NCBI RefSeq assembly: GCF_034064985.1
Contig: NZ_CP139249.1
Location: 806,001 to 870,000, forward strand
Source of the DNA: Acinetobacter pittii
GTDB lineage: Bacteria > Pseudomonadota > Gammaproteobacteria > Pseudomonadales > Moraxellaceae
Direction of reading: 5' to 3'
Length of the DNA: 64,000 nucleotides
The translations under genes and the position numbers were made by a program. The first letter of the stretch is position 1. Each line of letters opens with the position of its first letter. Of this stretch, positions 53,799-64,000 are shown one piece after another. Under the pieces are notes generated by a model. The model was not told the origin of the DNA and did not search any database. It saw only the letters and a program-made list of their open reading frames with translations.

Positions 53799-55631
53799 TT
53801 AGAAGCCAGTTTTTACAGCTTCAAGTAAAGCTGCTTGACGTTCTTTTAATGCTTTCGGTAAGCGATCACCGAGTTTATTAAATAAATCAGTGTGGCTTTC
53901 AATTTCAGTAATCCACTGATCTTTATCTTGAGCTGTGATTAGGTCAAATTCTTCTTTAGAGAATTCAGTACCTTCCCAGTTCAAGTCGTCATATGTCGGA
54001 ACAAGACCAATTGGTGTTTCAACAGCGTTTGCACGACCTTCACAACGATCAATGATCCACTCAAGAACACGCATGTTTTGACCGAAACCAGGCCATACGA
54101 AGTTGCCTTCAGCATCACGACGGAACCAGTTTACATTGAAGATTTTTGGTAATTTATTACCAGCTGCTTCAGCTTTTGTGCTTACTTGTTGACCAAGGCT
54201 TAACCAGTGATCAAAGTAGTCAGCCATGTTATAGCCAGCAAATGGAAGCATCGCGAATGGGTCACGACGAACGATACCTTGTTGACCAACAGCAGCAGCA
54301 GTAGTTTCAGAACCCATAGTTGCCGCTTTATATACACCGTCAACCCAATCGAAAGCTTCAGAAACTAAAGGAACCGTATCTGCACGGCGACCGCCGAAGA
54401 TAAATGCAGAAATTGGAACGCCTGCTGGATTTTCCCAGTCAGCATCGATAGAAGGACATTGACCAGCTGCAACAGTGAAGCGAGCATTTGGATGCGCTGC
54501 TTTTTCACCATTTACGTGAGGTTGACCTTTCCAGTTTGTTAAGTTTGTTGGAACTTCTTTAGAAAGACCTTCCCACCATACTTGACCGTCTTCAGTTACT
54601 GCTACGTTTGTATAGATAACATCTTTGTGAAGGGTTGCCATACAGTTCGGGTTAGTCTTGGTATTTGTACCAGGAGCTACACCGAAGAAACCAGCTTCAG
54701 GGTTAATCGCATATAAACGACCATCTTCACCTGGTTTGATCCATGCAATATCGTCACCTACAGTTTCGATCTTCCAACCTTCATAACCTGCTGGTGGAAT
54801 TAACATTGCAAAGTTTGTTTTACCACATGCAGACGGGAATGCTGCAGCGATGTAGTGTTTTTCACCCTGAGGGTTAGTTACACCAAGAATAAGCATGTGT
54901 TCAGCTAACCAACCTTGTTCGCGTCCCATGACAGAAGCGATACGAAGAGCTAAACATTTTTTGCCAAGTAATGCGTTACCGCCGTAACCAGAACCGAAAG
55001 ACCAGATTTCACGAGTTTCTGGGTAATGAACGATATATTTTTCAGGGTTACATGGCCAAGCAACGTCTTTTTGACCTTCAGCAAGTGGAGCACCTACTGT
55101 ATGTACACAAGGAACAAACTCGCCGTCTGTACCTAATACGTCATAAACTGCTTTACCCATACGTGCCATTTTACGCATGCTAACAGCAACGTAAGGAGAG
55201 TCAGTTAACTCAATACCGATATGAGCAATATGGCTACCTAAAGGACCCATTGAGAAAGGAACAACGTACATTGTACGACCTTCCATTGAGCCTTCAAATA
55301 AACCATTTAATTTTTCACGCATAACAGCTGGGTTTTCCCAGTTGTTTGTCGCACCAGCATCTTCTTTATTTTGAGAGCAGATGTAAGTACGGTCTTCAAC
55401 ACGTGCAACGTCAGATGGGTCAGAATTTGCAAGATAAGAACCAGGATGTTTTTCTTGGTTTAATTTCTGCATGGTGCCGTTAGCGATCATCAAGTCGATT
55501 AGACGTTGATACTCTTCTTCGCTTCCGTCACACCATTCGATTTTTGCTGGTTTGGTTAAGTTTGCAATTTCTTCAACCCATGCGATAAGCTTAGGATGAC
55601 GAACGAATTCTGGTGCGTTCACTGTGGTCAT
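53799..55631 (-). CDS. pckG: Phosphoenolpyruvate carboxykinase (GTP)
   Basis: At 610 residues it fits the GTP-dependent class and not the ATP-dependent one. The P-loop with the class-specific active-site Cys is [13 protein letters not shown]. Substrate and metal residues lie in [18 protein letters not shown] and in the segment GDDIAWIK. The nucleotide-binding [14 protein letters not shown] is intact. It makes PEP from oxaloacetate for gluconeogenesis, which fits growth of Acinetobacter on organic acids. It is divergent from the lipid kinase gene. Confidence 0.97.
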   Translation of the reverse strand: MTTVNAPEFVRHPKLIAWVEEIANLTKPAKIEWCDGSEEEYQRLIDLMIANGTMQKLNQEKHPGSYLANSDPSDVARVEDRTYICSQNKEDAGATNNWENPAVMREKLNGLFEGSMEGRTMYVVPFSMGPLGSHIAHIGIELTDSPYVAVSMRKMARMGKAVYDVLGTDGEFVPCVHTVGAPLAEGQKDVAWPCNPEKYIVHYPETREIWSFGSGYGGNALLGKKCLALRIASVMGREQGWLAEHMLILGVTNPQGEKHYIAAAFPSACGKTNFAMLIPPAGYEGWKIETVGDDIAWIKPGEDGRLYAINPEAGFFGVAPGTNTKTNPNCMATLHKDVIYTNVAVTEDGQVWWEGLSKEVPTNLTNWKGQPHVNGEKAAHPNARFTVAAGQCPSIDADWENPAGVPISAFIFGGRRADTVPLVSEAFDWVDGVYKAATMGSETTAAAVGQQGIVRRDPFAMLPFAGYNMADYFDHWLSLGQQVSTKAEAAGNKLPKIFNVNWFRRDAEGNFVWPGFGQNMRVLEWIIDRCEGRANAVETPIGLVPTYDDLNWEGTEFSKEEFDLITAQDKDQWITEIESHTDLFNKLGDRLPKALKERQAALLEAVKTGF

Positions 55632-55998
55632 GGTGAGGCCTATTCAAAATATGTACAACGTACAAGTCATTCATTGAGAGGTACAATGAAAGATCAAATA
55701 AAAAAGTGGCTGTATTAAAGCACAAAATCATAAAAAAAATAAGACTAAAGACTAAGAAATAGAAATTTTGATTTTTTAAATTTTTATTATTTAAATCATT
55801 AACTTATAGTTTTTTACAATATCTTATTAGTCATATTTTTATGTTGTATGTATGTTATTTATATTATTTATTTCTTTAAAAATCAATATCTTGATTCTTA
55901 TTTTTTTCTTGAGAATTATTATTGATTATATAGATGATGTTCATTCGAAATTTACATAAAGGGACTTTTATTAGGCGTTTTTATATACAATATTTGTG
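55632..55998. other. AT-rich intergenic region between pckG and the lipid-kinase gene
   Basis: These 367 bases hold no convincing ORF. The half near the lipid kinase (55730-55960) is extremely AT-rich. Divergent promoters are expected, but no operator palindrome stands out. Confidence 0.5.
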
Positions 55999-56961
55999 AT
56001 GAATCCCTCTAAGATAATAAAAATGCGGACTTTAAAACCTCTTTCTATCGTCTATAACCAAAAATCCGGTTTTCATGCGTCAAAACATGAAGATATGTAT
56101 GAACAGTTAATGACTGTATTCACCGAATTTGGTTTCGAGATACAAGTTTTTGAATTAGCAGAAGATGTTTCCTTTGATAATTTAATGAGTCAAGTGATTC
56201 ATCGGCATAGTCAAAATACAAATTCAGGTGTTGTCGTTGCAGCGGGTGGGGATGGAACCTTAAATGCAGTAGCGTCAAAGCTTAGACATACTAATATTCC
56301 TATGGGAATTTTACCTTTGGGAACTTTTAATTATGTCGCTAAAGTTTTAGATATACCTTTAGATTTGTTAGAAGCTGCTGAAGTTATCGCTACAGGTACA
56401 CCACGCTCTGTACATATTGCGACAATTAATGACCATGTTTATTTAAATAATGCGAGTCTAGGGTTGTATCCATTATTTATAAAGAAACGTGAGCTTTATA
56501 ATAAATATTTAGGACGCTTACCTTTACATGCCTATACATCAGCTCTGGATGTTTTATTAAGAGAAAATAAATCCATGAAACTTTCCGTCACAGTTGATGG
56601 GAAGAAATATCCAGTCAAAACACCTCTAATTTTCTTTGGTAATAATCAGTTGCAGTTGTGTGATATGAAATTAAGAATTGCCGAGTGTGCAGCACAAGGT
56701 CGGGTCGCTGGAGTGATCATTACAAAAAGTGATAGGCTTAGTTTATTAAACATGTTGTGGCAATGGATTCAAGGCAAAGTAGAAGAGGCGCAAGATGTTT
56801 ATAGTTTTTGTGCAGATCACGTTGTGGTTGAATGTGCAAAAAAATCTAAACTCACAGTTGCTTTAGATGGTGAAATAATAGAGATGAAACCCCCTTTAAA
56901 TTTCACTGTAGAAAAAAATGCTTTAAATATTATGGTGCCAAATGTTATTACATCTGTCTGA
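55999..56961 (+). CDS. Diacylglycerol/lipid kinase family protein (DAGK_cat)
   Basis: This approximately 320-residue soluble YegS/DagK-like protein carries the catalytic-domain motifs NQKSG near the N-terminus and VVAAGGDGTLNAVASKL (residues about 84-100). PLGTFNYVAK (the GTxNDFA equivalent) and LNNASLGLYP follow, and EMKPPLNF lies near the C-terminus. The start is ATG 55999; ATG 56023 is another choice. It probably phosphorylates a lipid such as diacylglycerol or undecaprenol-type substrates; the substrate is not decidable. Its last 20 bases overlap the next gene. Confidence 0.85.
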   Translation: MNPSKIIKMRTLKPLSIVYNQKSGFHASKHEDMYEQLMTVFTEFGFEIQVFELAEDVSFDNLMSQVIHRHSQNTNSGVVVAAGGDGTLNAVASKLRHTNIPMGILPLGTFNYVAKVLDIPLDLLEAAEVIATGTPRSVHIATINDHVYLNNASLGLYPLFIKKRELYNKYLGRLPLHAYTSALDVLLRENKSMKLSVTVDGKKYPVKTPLIFFGNNQLQLCDMKLRIAECAAQGRVAGVIITKSDRLSLLNMLWQWIQGKVEEAQDVYSFCADHVVVECAKKSKLTVALDGEIIEMKPPLNFTVEKNALNIMVPNVITSV

Positions 56962-57700
56962 TTTGCATTTCGGAACAGAAATTGAGGCATGTTTAGATGC
57001 AATCCGACTTTTTTGCGCTCAACATAAACCTGAAGTCATTGTGGTGAGTGGTGATATTACTCAACGTGCCCGATATCAACAGTTTTATAAATGCCGTCAG
57101 TTTTTAGATAGCCTTAATATTCCTTACCTTGTTGTGCCTGGTAATCACGATATTCCGTTGTACCATGTCTGGAACCGTTTTTTTTCTCCATTTACTCGCT
57201 ACCAATATTTTTTTGGCCAGCTTGAACCAACTTTAGAAACTGAACATTTTTATATTGTTGGGGTGAATAGTATTCGCCGTCGTTATCATACTCGTGGGCA
57301 TATTTCGATTGAGCAAATTCAGACGACTTATGAGAGATTACAGCAAGGGCCACCGAATAAAATCAAATTAGTTGTTTTTCATCAGCCTTTTTATACTCCA
57401 CCTGATGATGCGCATGGTATTAAAGATTGTCCTGTATTAGGAAAAATGGCACTCGAAAAATGGAGTACAACGGGACTATTTGGAATGTTACATGGGCATT
57501 TACATAAAACCGCTGTATATGATTTAACGCAAATTTATCAGTTAAAGATAGATCATCCTATTTATGATATTCATGCAGGAACAGCGACTTCTAGCCGTTT
57601 GCATTATCATGTTCCAAATAGTTTTAATGTCATTTCAAATGAAGGAAAAATTAATCATTATTGGTTTAATACACAGTTGGCTGAATTCACTTCTCATTAA
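56942..57700 (+). CDS. Metallophosphoesterase (calcineurin-like)
   Basis: This 252-residue protein contains all metallophosphatase blocks: HLSDLHFG, VVSGDITQRA, VVPGNHDIP, VVFHQPFY and MLHGHLHKT. It resembles the Icc/CpdA-like group, including enzymes acting on cyclic nucleotides or phospholipid head groups. It overlaps the lipid-kinase gene by 20 bases, implying coupled translation and a shared pathway, probably in phospholipid metabolism. The start ATG 56942 lies inside the upstream gene. Confidence 0.87.
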   Translation: MLLHLSDLHFGTEIEACLDAIRLFCAQHKPEVIVVSGDITQRARYQQFYKCRQFLDSLNIPYLVVPGNHDIPLYHVWNRFFSPFTRYQYFFGQLEPTLETEHFYIVGVNSIRRRYHTRGHISIEQIQTTYERLQQGPPNKIKLVVFHQPFYTPPDDAHGIKDCPVLGKMALEKWSTTGLFGMLHGHLHKTAVYDLTQIYQLKIDHPIYDIHAGTATSSRLHYHVPNSFNVISNEGKINHYWFNTQLAEFTSH

Positions 57701-57772
57701 TTTGGTTTAGATGAGTTTAAATATTTGAATGTTTAAAAAATATTCAAAAAATAGAAAATTTTTTCTTATTTC

Positions 57773-57803
57773 CCCTTGAAGCCTTTTTTTTCATCCCCAC
57801 AAA
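57773..57803 (+). promoter_or_regulatory. Heat-shock (sigma-32 type) promoter of groESL
   Basis: CCCTTGAA (57773-57780) and CCCCACAA (57795-57802), separated by 14 bases, match the sigma-32 consensus (CTTGAAA, 13-15 bases, CCCCATNT). They lie 84-113 bases before groES. No CIRCE element was found. Confidence 0.78.
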
Positions 57804-57885
57804 AGTGACATCTAAATATTTTGTTATTGCTCTGGATTAAAGCAATAACGATTAATCAAAAAGACTTAGTCTGATGGAGTTAATT

Positions 57886-58176
57886 ATGAGCAACATTCGT
57901 CCATTACATGATCGCGTTGTAATTCGTCGCGTAGAAGAAGAAACCAAAACTGCTGGTGGTATTTTACTTCCAGGTTCTGCTGCTGAAAAACCATCTCAAG
58001 GTGAAGTAATTGCAGTAGGTAATGGTCAAATCACTGAGAATGGCGTACGTGCTTTGGATGTTAAAGTTGGTGACAAAGTATTGTTTGGTACTTATGCAGG
58101 TACAACAGTGAAAGTAAGTGGTGAAGAACTCTTAATCATGAAAGAGTCAGACATTTTAGCTGTGTTGGAAGGCTAA
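57886..58176 (+). CDS. groES: Co-chaperonin GroES
   Basis: The 96-residue protein starts at ATG 57886 with GGAG 7-8 bases upstream; the ORF opens 12 bases earlier. [13 protein letters not shown] opens the protein, the mobile loop is [11 protein letters not shown], and [17 protein letters not shown] closes it. It forms the heptameric lid of GroEL. groEL follows 58 bases downstream. Confidence 0.98.
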   Translation: MSNIRPLHDRVVIRRVEEETKTAGGILLPGSAAEKPSQGEVIAVGNGQITENGVRALDVKVGDKVLFGTYAGTTVKVSGEELLIMKESDILAVLEG

Positions 58177-58216
58177 TCAATCCATAACTCAATTCATTAT
58201 CAGATTCAGTATTTAA

Positions 58217-59869
<1,653 letters not shown>

Positions 59870-59890
59870 TAACGCATCAACGCTTTAACC

Positions 59891-59924
59891 AAAAAAAATC
59901 CCTGCTTATGCAGGGATTTTTTAT
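59891..59924 (+). terminator. Terminator of groESL
   Basis: ATCCCTGC-TTAT-GCAGGGAT at 59898-59917, with A8 before and T6 after. Confidence 0.95.
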
Positions 59925-60042
59925 TTTTCACGTAATTTTAAGAAATAATTAAGTTCCATTATTTATATTAAAAACAGGAACAGCAGCTAGAAGTTCCTCT
60001 TTTGTTACAACCATGCTTATTTACTTGTAGGCATGGTTTTTT
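59925..60042 (+). ncRNA. Possible small RNA with intrinsic terminator
   Basis: Two hairpins occur in order: AGGAAC...GTTCCT (59976-59999), then AACCATGC...GCATGGTT (60009-60038), followed by eight T. The T-run is on the plus strand, but the only plus-strand gene upstream already has its own terminator at 59891-59924. This suggests a short independent transcript. The promoter is not convincing (TATATT at 59964-59969 has no clear -35). Confidence 0.35.
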
Positions 60043-60417
60043 TTAGCCTAATAAAATAATTAACCATGTAATAGCAATGATAGAGAGTGCAACAAATTGG
60101 GCAGCACTTCCCATATCTTTTGCATTTTTAGAAAGCTGATGTTTCTCAAGAGAAACACGATCAACCACTGCCTCAATAGCCGAGTTGAATAGCTCAACGA
60201 TCATTGCAAAAAGACATACAATAATCAGTAATACATGTTCACTACGGCTCACATCAAGAAAAAAACTAACCGGAATCAAAATAATATTAATCAAAACAAT
60301 TTGGCGAAAAGCTGCCTCATTTTTATAAGCTGCTTTAAATCCTGAAATAGAGTAGCCCGTTGCATTTAATATGCGCTTAAGACCGCTTTTACCCTTATAG
60401 GGAGAATAGCTATTCAT
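60043..60417 (-). CDS. dgkA: Diacylglycerol kinase (DgkA, prokaryotic membrane type)
   Basis: The start is placed at ATG 60417 (124 aa), the usual DgkA length; an ATG at 60447 would add ten residues, and neither has a ribosome binding site. Three transmembrane helices are visible. Family motifs are ISGFKAAYKNEAAFRQ (catalytic Glu) and VELFNSAIEAVVDRVS (metal-binding and catalytic Glu, Asn). It recycles diacylglycerol, made by transfer of phospholipid head groups, to phosphatidic acid in the inner membrane. It sits divergent from the metallo-hydrolase gene. Confidence 0.93.
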   Translation of the reverse strand: MNSYSPYKGKSGLKRILNATGYSISGFKAAYKNEAAFRQIVLINIILIPVSFFLDVSRSEHVLLIIVCLFAMIVELFNSAIEAVVDRVSLEKHQLSKNAKDMGSAAQFVALSIIAITWLIILLG

Positions 60418-60523
60418 ATACTTATATTTCTGACACTTTTCATACATTATATAATTTGGGTCTTAAAAAATTATTAAATCTTTTTTAAAGATTTCGACTT
60501 TATAACTCAATAGAGAAGAAAAG

Positions 60524-61486
60524 ATGAAAAAATTATGTGTAGCGTTGGGCCTTGCAATTGGAAACATCCATGCAAGTTATGCTGAGCCAACAGCAACCCC
60601 GCAAGTACCAGGATATTATCACCATCAATTTGGAAACTACCGCGTAACTTCTTTGCTTGATGGTACGATTTATTTAAATCCTGATTTATTCAAAAATTTA
60701 AATCAGGCCCAGAAAACTAAAATCTTAACCAAATATGCTGCTGTTAATGAGAAAGGGATTCAAACCTCGGTAAATGCATTTTTAGTTGATGATGGAAAAA
60801 ATTTAACGCTTGTAGACAGTGGGGCAGCAAGTTGTTTTGGCCCGCAACTTGGCTCGATTGCAAAAAATATTGAATTAGCAGGTTATAAGCTTGCTGATGT
60901 AAAAACTGTTTTACTTACTCATCTACACCCAGACCATGTGTGTGGTATTGCTCAAAATGGAAAAGCTGTATTTCCAAATGCAACTGTATATGCACATGAG
61001 CGTGAAGCTGATTACTGGTTAAATCCAGCTTCTGAAAAAACAGTGCCAGCAGACAAAAAAGAAAATTATTTGGGTACTGTTAAAAACGTAAAAACTGCTC
61101 TTGCTCCATACCAAGCAAAAAAAGCATTCAAAACATTTAAAGACGGTGATGTCATTCAAGGTTTTGAGGTGATTGATACTCGTGGTCATACACCAGGCCA
61201 CCATAGCTTCCGCTTAAAAAGTAATGATCAGCAAATCATTTTTGTTGGAGACATCGTACACTCGCATTCTTTGCAGTTTGATGCTCCAAAAACTGGGGTA
61301 GATTTTGATGTGAATTCTGAGCAGGCAATTAATACCCGTCTAAAAATGTTTGCTGAAATTTCAAATAAGCAACAATGGGTTGCCGCACCACATTTACCAT
61401 TCCCGGGCATTGGCCATGTTTATAAAGTAAATGCTGAGCAATATCAGTGGATCCCACTTTATTTTGATAATGTTGTAGAGAAATAA
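60524..61486 (+). CDS. Exported metallo-beta-lactamase-fold hydrolase
   Basis: This 320-residue protein has a signal peptide (MKKLCVALGLAIGNIHASYA) and so acts in the periplasm. The zinc motif is LLTHLHPDHVCGI, followed by further ligands in DTRGHTPGHHSF, VGDIVH and a C-terminal AAPHLPFPGIGH. The pattern is that of AttM/AiiA-like lactonases and related hydrolases, not of class B beta-lactamases, whose active-site spacing differs. Acyl-homoserine lactone hydrolysis is possible but unproven. A ribosome binding site GAGAAGAAAAG precedes ATG 60524. Confidence 0.87.
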   Translation: MKKLCVALGLAIGNIHASYAEPTATPQVPGYYHHQFGNYRVTSLLDGTIYLNPDLFKNLNQAQKTKILTKYAAVNEKGIQTSVNAFLVDDGKNLTLVDSGAASCFGPQLGSIAKNIELAGYKLADVKTVLLTHLHPDHVCGIAQNGKAVFPNATVYAHEREADYWLNPASEKTVPADKKENYLGTVKNVKTALAPYQAKKAFKTFKDGDVIQGFEVIDTRGHTPGHHSFRLKSNDQQIIFVGDIVHSHSLQFDAPKTGVDFDVNSEQAINTRLKMFAEISNKQQWVAAPHLPFPGIGHVYKVNAEQYQWIPLYFDNVVEK

Positions 61487-61522
61487 AAAAACAGGGCATT
61501 TATTGCCCTGTTTTTTTTATTA
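61485..61522. terminator. Bidirectional terminator between hydrolase and glpQ
   Basis: A6-ACAGGGCA-TTTAT-TGCCCTGT-T8: stem arms are at 61491-61498 and 61504-61511. It serves both convergent genes. Confidence 0.93.
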
Positions 61523-61532
61523 AAAACTTTAA

Positions 61533-62675
61533 TTATTTTGTGGTTTTTTCATAATTAATAACGGCTTCACGGCCAAGTGCTGGATCATCTGTAAAGACTC
61601 CATCAACACCAGCTTTAAAATAGGCTTCAAACTCTTTTAAAGCACCAGATGGACAGCGCTCCGCTGGTTTATCTTGACTGCACTTTAACGGCGCTGGTAA
61701 GAAGTTGTTTTCTGGTCGGAAAGTATAAGGATGTACTTTTAAGCCAGCCGTATGTGCATCAGCAATAAACGTACTAGTTTTATAAGAGCCATCATTATTA
61801 AAGGTCAGTATGTAACCTTTACTTGGTCCTACACCATTTGCATATTTGGCAACATCTTTTAACCCTTGTGCTGTGGCTAAATCGGCATAAGTTTTAGTTT
61901 CGCCAGCTTCAACGAAGTCGGCTGGTTGAGAGGTTTTAGCATCATATAATTGAATGATTTGTGCATGTTTAATCGTTTTATGAAGGTCGAGCTGATCTTT
62001 TAAATATTTTAAATTACTCACTTCAAAAGACTGTAAATAAACAGGCGCAATATCACGTGTATATTCGTATTTGGCTAAGGTTTTAAGAAGGGTATCTTCC
62101 ATTGCCAGTTTCTGATTTTTAAAGTAAGTCGGATGTTTGGTTTCAATATATAAACCAATAATTTTTCCCGTTTTCTTATAATTTGCTTCAGCCAGTTCAA
62201 TCACTTGCTCTAGAGTCGGGACAGGGTAGAGGTCATTATAGGCTGTGTTTGCTGGTCGGAACTCTGGAATACGTTCACGCGCTTTAAGCTGCTGTAATTC
62301 ACTTAAAGTGAAGTCTTCTGTAAACCAGCCTGTTAAGTCTTTACCATCAATATTTTTTGTTGTTTTACGGTCTGCAAACTGGCTTAAAGTGCTTACATTG
62401 GTTGTTCCGCCAATCTCATTTTCATGGCGTGTAACCAATACACCATCTTGTGTTGAAACAAGGTCCGGTTCAATAAAATCTGCACCATCATCAATGGCTT
62501 TCTGATATGAAGCTAACGTGTGTTCAGGACGTAAAGCACTCGCGCCACGGTGGCCTACCACCAAGATTTTAGGAAGTTGATATTCTGGTGTGGTTGGTGA
62601 GTTTTCAGTTTTATCATCGTCATTACAACCCACCAAGCTAATTAAACTTAAGCATAAAAGTGCTCTTTTAAACAT
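61533..62675 (-). CDS. glpQ: Glycerophosphodiester phosphodiesterase (lipoprotein, GlpQ type)
   Basis: The product has 380 residues from ATG 62675, which begins the lipoprotein signal MFKRALLCLSLISLVGC; an ATG at 62687 is in frame four codons earlier. The GDPD catalytic blocks are VVGHRGASALRPEHT (His), DFIEPDLVSTQDG (Glu, Asp) and VTRHENEI (His). GLYIETKHP and VFTDDPALGREA are also conserved. It hydrolyses glycerophosphodiesters to glycerol-3-phosphate and an alcohol in the periplasm, feeding GlpD. Lipid anchoring differs from E. coli GlpQ, which is a soluble periplasmic protein. Confidence 0.93.
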   Translation of the reverse strand: MFKRALLCLSLISLVGCNDDDKTENSPTTPEYQLPKILVVGHRGASALRPEHTLASYQKAIDDGADFIEPDLVSTQDGVLVTRHENEIGGTTNVSTLSQFADRKTTKNIDGKDLTGWFTEDFTLSELQQLKARERIPEFRPANTAYNDLYPVPTLEQVIELAEANYKKTGKIIGLYIETKHPTYFKNQKLAMEDTLLKTLAKYEYTRDIAPVYLQSFEVSNLKYLKDQLDLHKTIKHAQIIQLYDAKTSQPADFVEAGETKTYADLATAQGLKDVAKYANGVGPSKGYILTFNNDGSYKTSTFIADAHTAGLKVHPYTFRPENNFLPAPLKCSQDKPAERCPSGALKEFEAYFKAGVDGVFTDDPALGREAVINYEKTTK

Positions 62676-62938
62676 AATTCTACTCATATTGTTTTAGTCG
62701 AAACGTATTTAGTCTGATGATTGAACTTGACGTGATCATGAAGAATTCATGAATTTTCAGTGACACTTGTTAAAACCTTGTTTATGGGTTTGTAGGAAAT
62801 ACCAGTTCTTGCTTTGTTTTTGTTCTAATTGCATTTATTGTGTTAATTCTACTTGTCTTTTTTATATCGCTCGTTGATGATCAAGAAGGCAAATTTGCTA
62901 TTGCTATCTGTTAATTGACGACCTAATTCTGAGCAGCC

Positions 62939-64000
62939 ATGCTATCTAAATTTTTTATTCAGCGTCCCATTTTTGCCAGTGTACTCGCAATTATTGTTAT
63001 GGCATTTGGTATTTTCTCGGTGCTGAATTTACCCGTAGAGCGTTATCCTGATATTGCCCCTCCCAAAATTACAGTATCGGCAAGTTATAGTGGCGCAGAT
63101 GCGCAAACGGTTGAGCAAAGTGTTACTCAAATTTTAGAGCAGCAAATACAAGGTATTGATCACTTACTTTATTTCAGCTCTACCAGTGATTCATCAGGAC
63201 GTAGCCGAATTACCATTAGTTTTGATAATGGAACAAATCCAGATACAGCACAGGTCCAAGTCCAAAATAGTATTAGTGGTGTCATAAGACGCTTACCCGA
63301 TGAAGTACAACGCCAAGGGGTGACCGTGAGTAAGTCACTCGGCGATACTTTTATGGTGGTAGGCTTATATGACTCTACAGGTAAATCGGGCAACATTGAG
63401 CTATCGGACTATTTAACGACGCATGTGGTAGATAACCTAAACCGTATTGAAGGGGTGGGTGAGTCTGATGTTTTCGGTTCGCAATATGCTATGCGAATCT
63501 GGCTAAATCCAGAGAAATTAAAACAATATAATTTAATGCCAAGTGATGTAGCGAATGCAATCACTGCTCAAAATACACAAGTTGCCGCAGGTGCAATCGG
63601 TGATTTACCCGTCATTGATGGACAATATTTAAATACGAAAGTCACCGCAGGATCTCGACTAAAAACAGTCGAAGATTTTAAAAATATTGTAGTGAAAGCA
63701 AATCAAACAGCGAGCTATGTCTACTTAAAAGATATTGCTAGAGTCGAGTTGGGTGCAGAAAATTATCAGTCTTTTAACACTATTAATGGCTATCCAGCCG
63801 CTGGTTTAGGCATTTCACTATCTTCTGGTGCAAACGCGATTCAGACCTCTAAACTCATCCATCAAACTCTAGATCAGCTTATAACCAAGCTACCTGCTGG
63901 TTATAAAATTGTTTATCCACGAGATAATACGCCGTTTGTTCAAGAGTCTATTAAAGAAGTTGTAAAGACGCTTATTGAAGCCATTATTTTAGTTATTTTG
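62939..64000 (+). CDS. RND efflux transporter permease (3' end outside window)
   Basis: ATG 62939 opens a frame that runs to the window edge (354 codons of an expected approximately 1040). The N-terminus MLSKFFIQRPIFASVLAIIVMAFGIFSVLNLPVERYPDIAPPKI is the hallmark of HAE1 (AcrB/MexB/AdeB-type) permeases: first transmembrane helix, then the porter domain with YSGADAQTVEQSV and later NLMPSDVANAITAQN. No membrane-fusion-protein gene precedes it within the window. By locus it may correspond to AbeD of A. baumannii, from memory and not certain. The substrate cannot be judged from this fragment. Confidence 0.93.
   Translation, partial: MLSKFFIQRPIFASVLAIIVMAFGIFSVLNLPVERYPDIAPPKITVSASYSGADAQTVEQSVTQILEQQIQGIDHLLYFSSTSDSSGRSRITISFDNGTNPDTAQVQVQNSISGVIRRLPDEVQRQGVTVSKSLGDTFMVVGLYDSTGKSGNIELSDYLTTHVVDNLNRIEGVGESDVFGSQYAMRIWLNPEKLKQYNLMPSDVANAITAQNTQVAAGAIGDLPVIDGQYLNTKVTAGSRLKTVEDFKNIVVKANQTASYVYLKDIARVELGAENYQSFNTINGYPAAGLGISLSSGANAIQTSKLIHQTLDQLITKLPAGYKIVYPRDNTPFVQESIKEVVKTLIEAIILVIL

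Noticed and set aside
57701..57885. CIRCE (HrcA) operator upstream of groES
   Set aside because: No TTAGCACTC/GAGTGCTAA inverted repeat could be found.
60524..61486. Class B beta-lactamase resistance gene
   Set aside because: The zinc-binding motif and overall pattern fit lactonase-type MBL-fold hydrolases; beta-lactamase-specific ligand spacing is not seen.

Overview
The window comes from an Acinetobacter chromosome, most likely the A. calcoaceticus-baumannii complex. The grounds are low GC content, the gene content and order (bap, atl, uspA, greA-carBA, yhbY, rlmE-ftsH-folP, phoD between two tRNA-Leu genes, folD, glpK-glpD, pckG, groESL, glpQ, an RND pump), and small lipoproteins typical of the genus. 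No phage, insertion sequence, integron or CRISPR array was seen. Species assignment rests on recognising proteins and their order, not on a database search.

Layout. (1) 1-3317: the end of a DUF808 membrane protein gene, a YpfJ-type zinc metallopeptidase and a CPA1 Na+/H+ antiporter. (2) 3318-25215: a very AT-rich leader, then one 7146-codon gene for a Bap-family secreted adhesin. Its body is three classes of tandem module: 14 x 516 bp, 2 x 264 bp and 21 x 315/327 bp, with a nested 1926-bp higher-order repeat. The 315/327-bp class carries an EF-hand-like calcium loop in every copy. The N-terminal prefix and C-terminal type I secretion signal are present, but no type I secretion genes lie in the window. 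(3) 25361-29456: a translationally coupled pair (a probable alpha/alpha-toroid protein and a CapA-family protein whose N-terminal half resembles a catalytically dead D-Ala-D-Ala carboxypeptidase), facing a metzincin-like lipoprotein. This is the least understood part of the window. (4) 29523-32468: small accessory and stress genes, namely an alkyltransferase-like protein, a decayed secreted-protein remnant, UspA, a hexapeptide acetyltransferase, and a divergent RidA-like/TetR pair sharing a double palindromic operator.

(5) 32548-43646: housekeeping genes. carA-carB-greA run leftward, with a promoter and a strong terminator-like leader hairpin before carA. A coiled-coil LEA/phasin-like gene, a DOMON-like gene and yhbY precede rlmE-ftsH, folP and a small DUF5713-like gene. 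(6) 43723-48756: two tRNA-Leu(UAA) copies, each with the same downstream terminator, flank a Tat-exported PhoD phosphatase; a tRNA-Cys, folD, a methyltransferase and a lipoprotein follow. (7) 48874-55631: carbon metabolism, with a KgtP-type 2-oxoglutarate transporter, glpK-glpD and GTP-dependent PEP carboxykinase. Glycerol kinase and glycerol-3-phosphate dehydrogenase feed triose phosphate; GlpQ further right supplies glycerol-3-phosphate from phosphodiesters; PckG opens gluconeogenesis. (8) 55999-64000: an overlapping lipid-kinase/metallophosphoesterase pair, groES-groEL behind a heat-shock (sigma-32) type promoter, a possible small RNA, DgkA, an exported metallo-beta-lactamase-fold hydrolase, GlpQ, and the start of an RND efflux permease cut by the window edge.

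Most operon ends carry clear Rho-independent terminators. Several starts were moved from the longest possible ORF on ribosome-binding-site or family-length grounds; notably carA and ftsH appear to use TTG.
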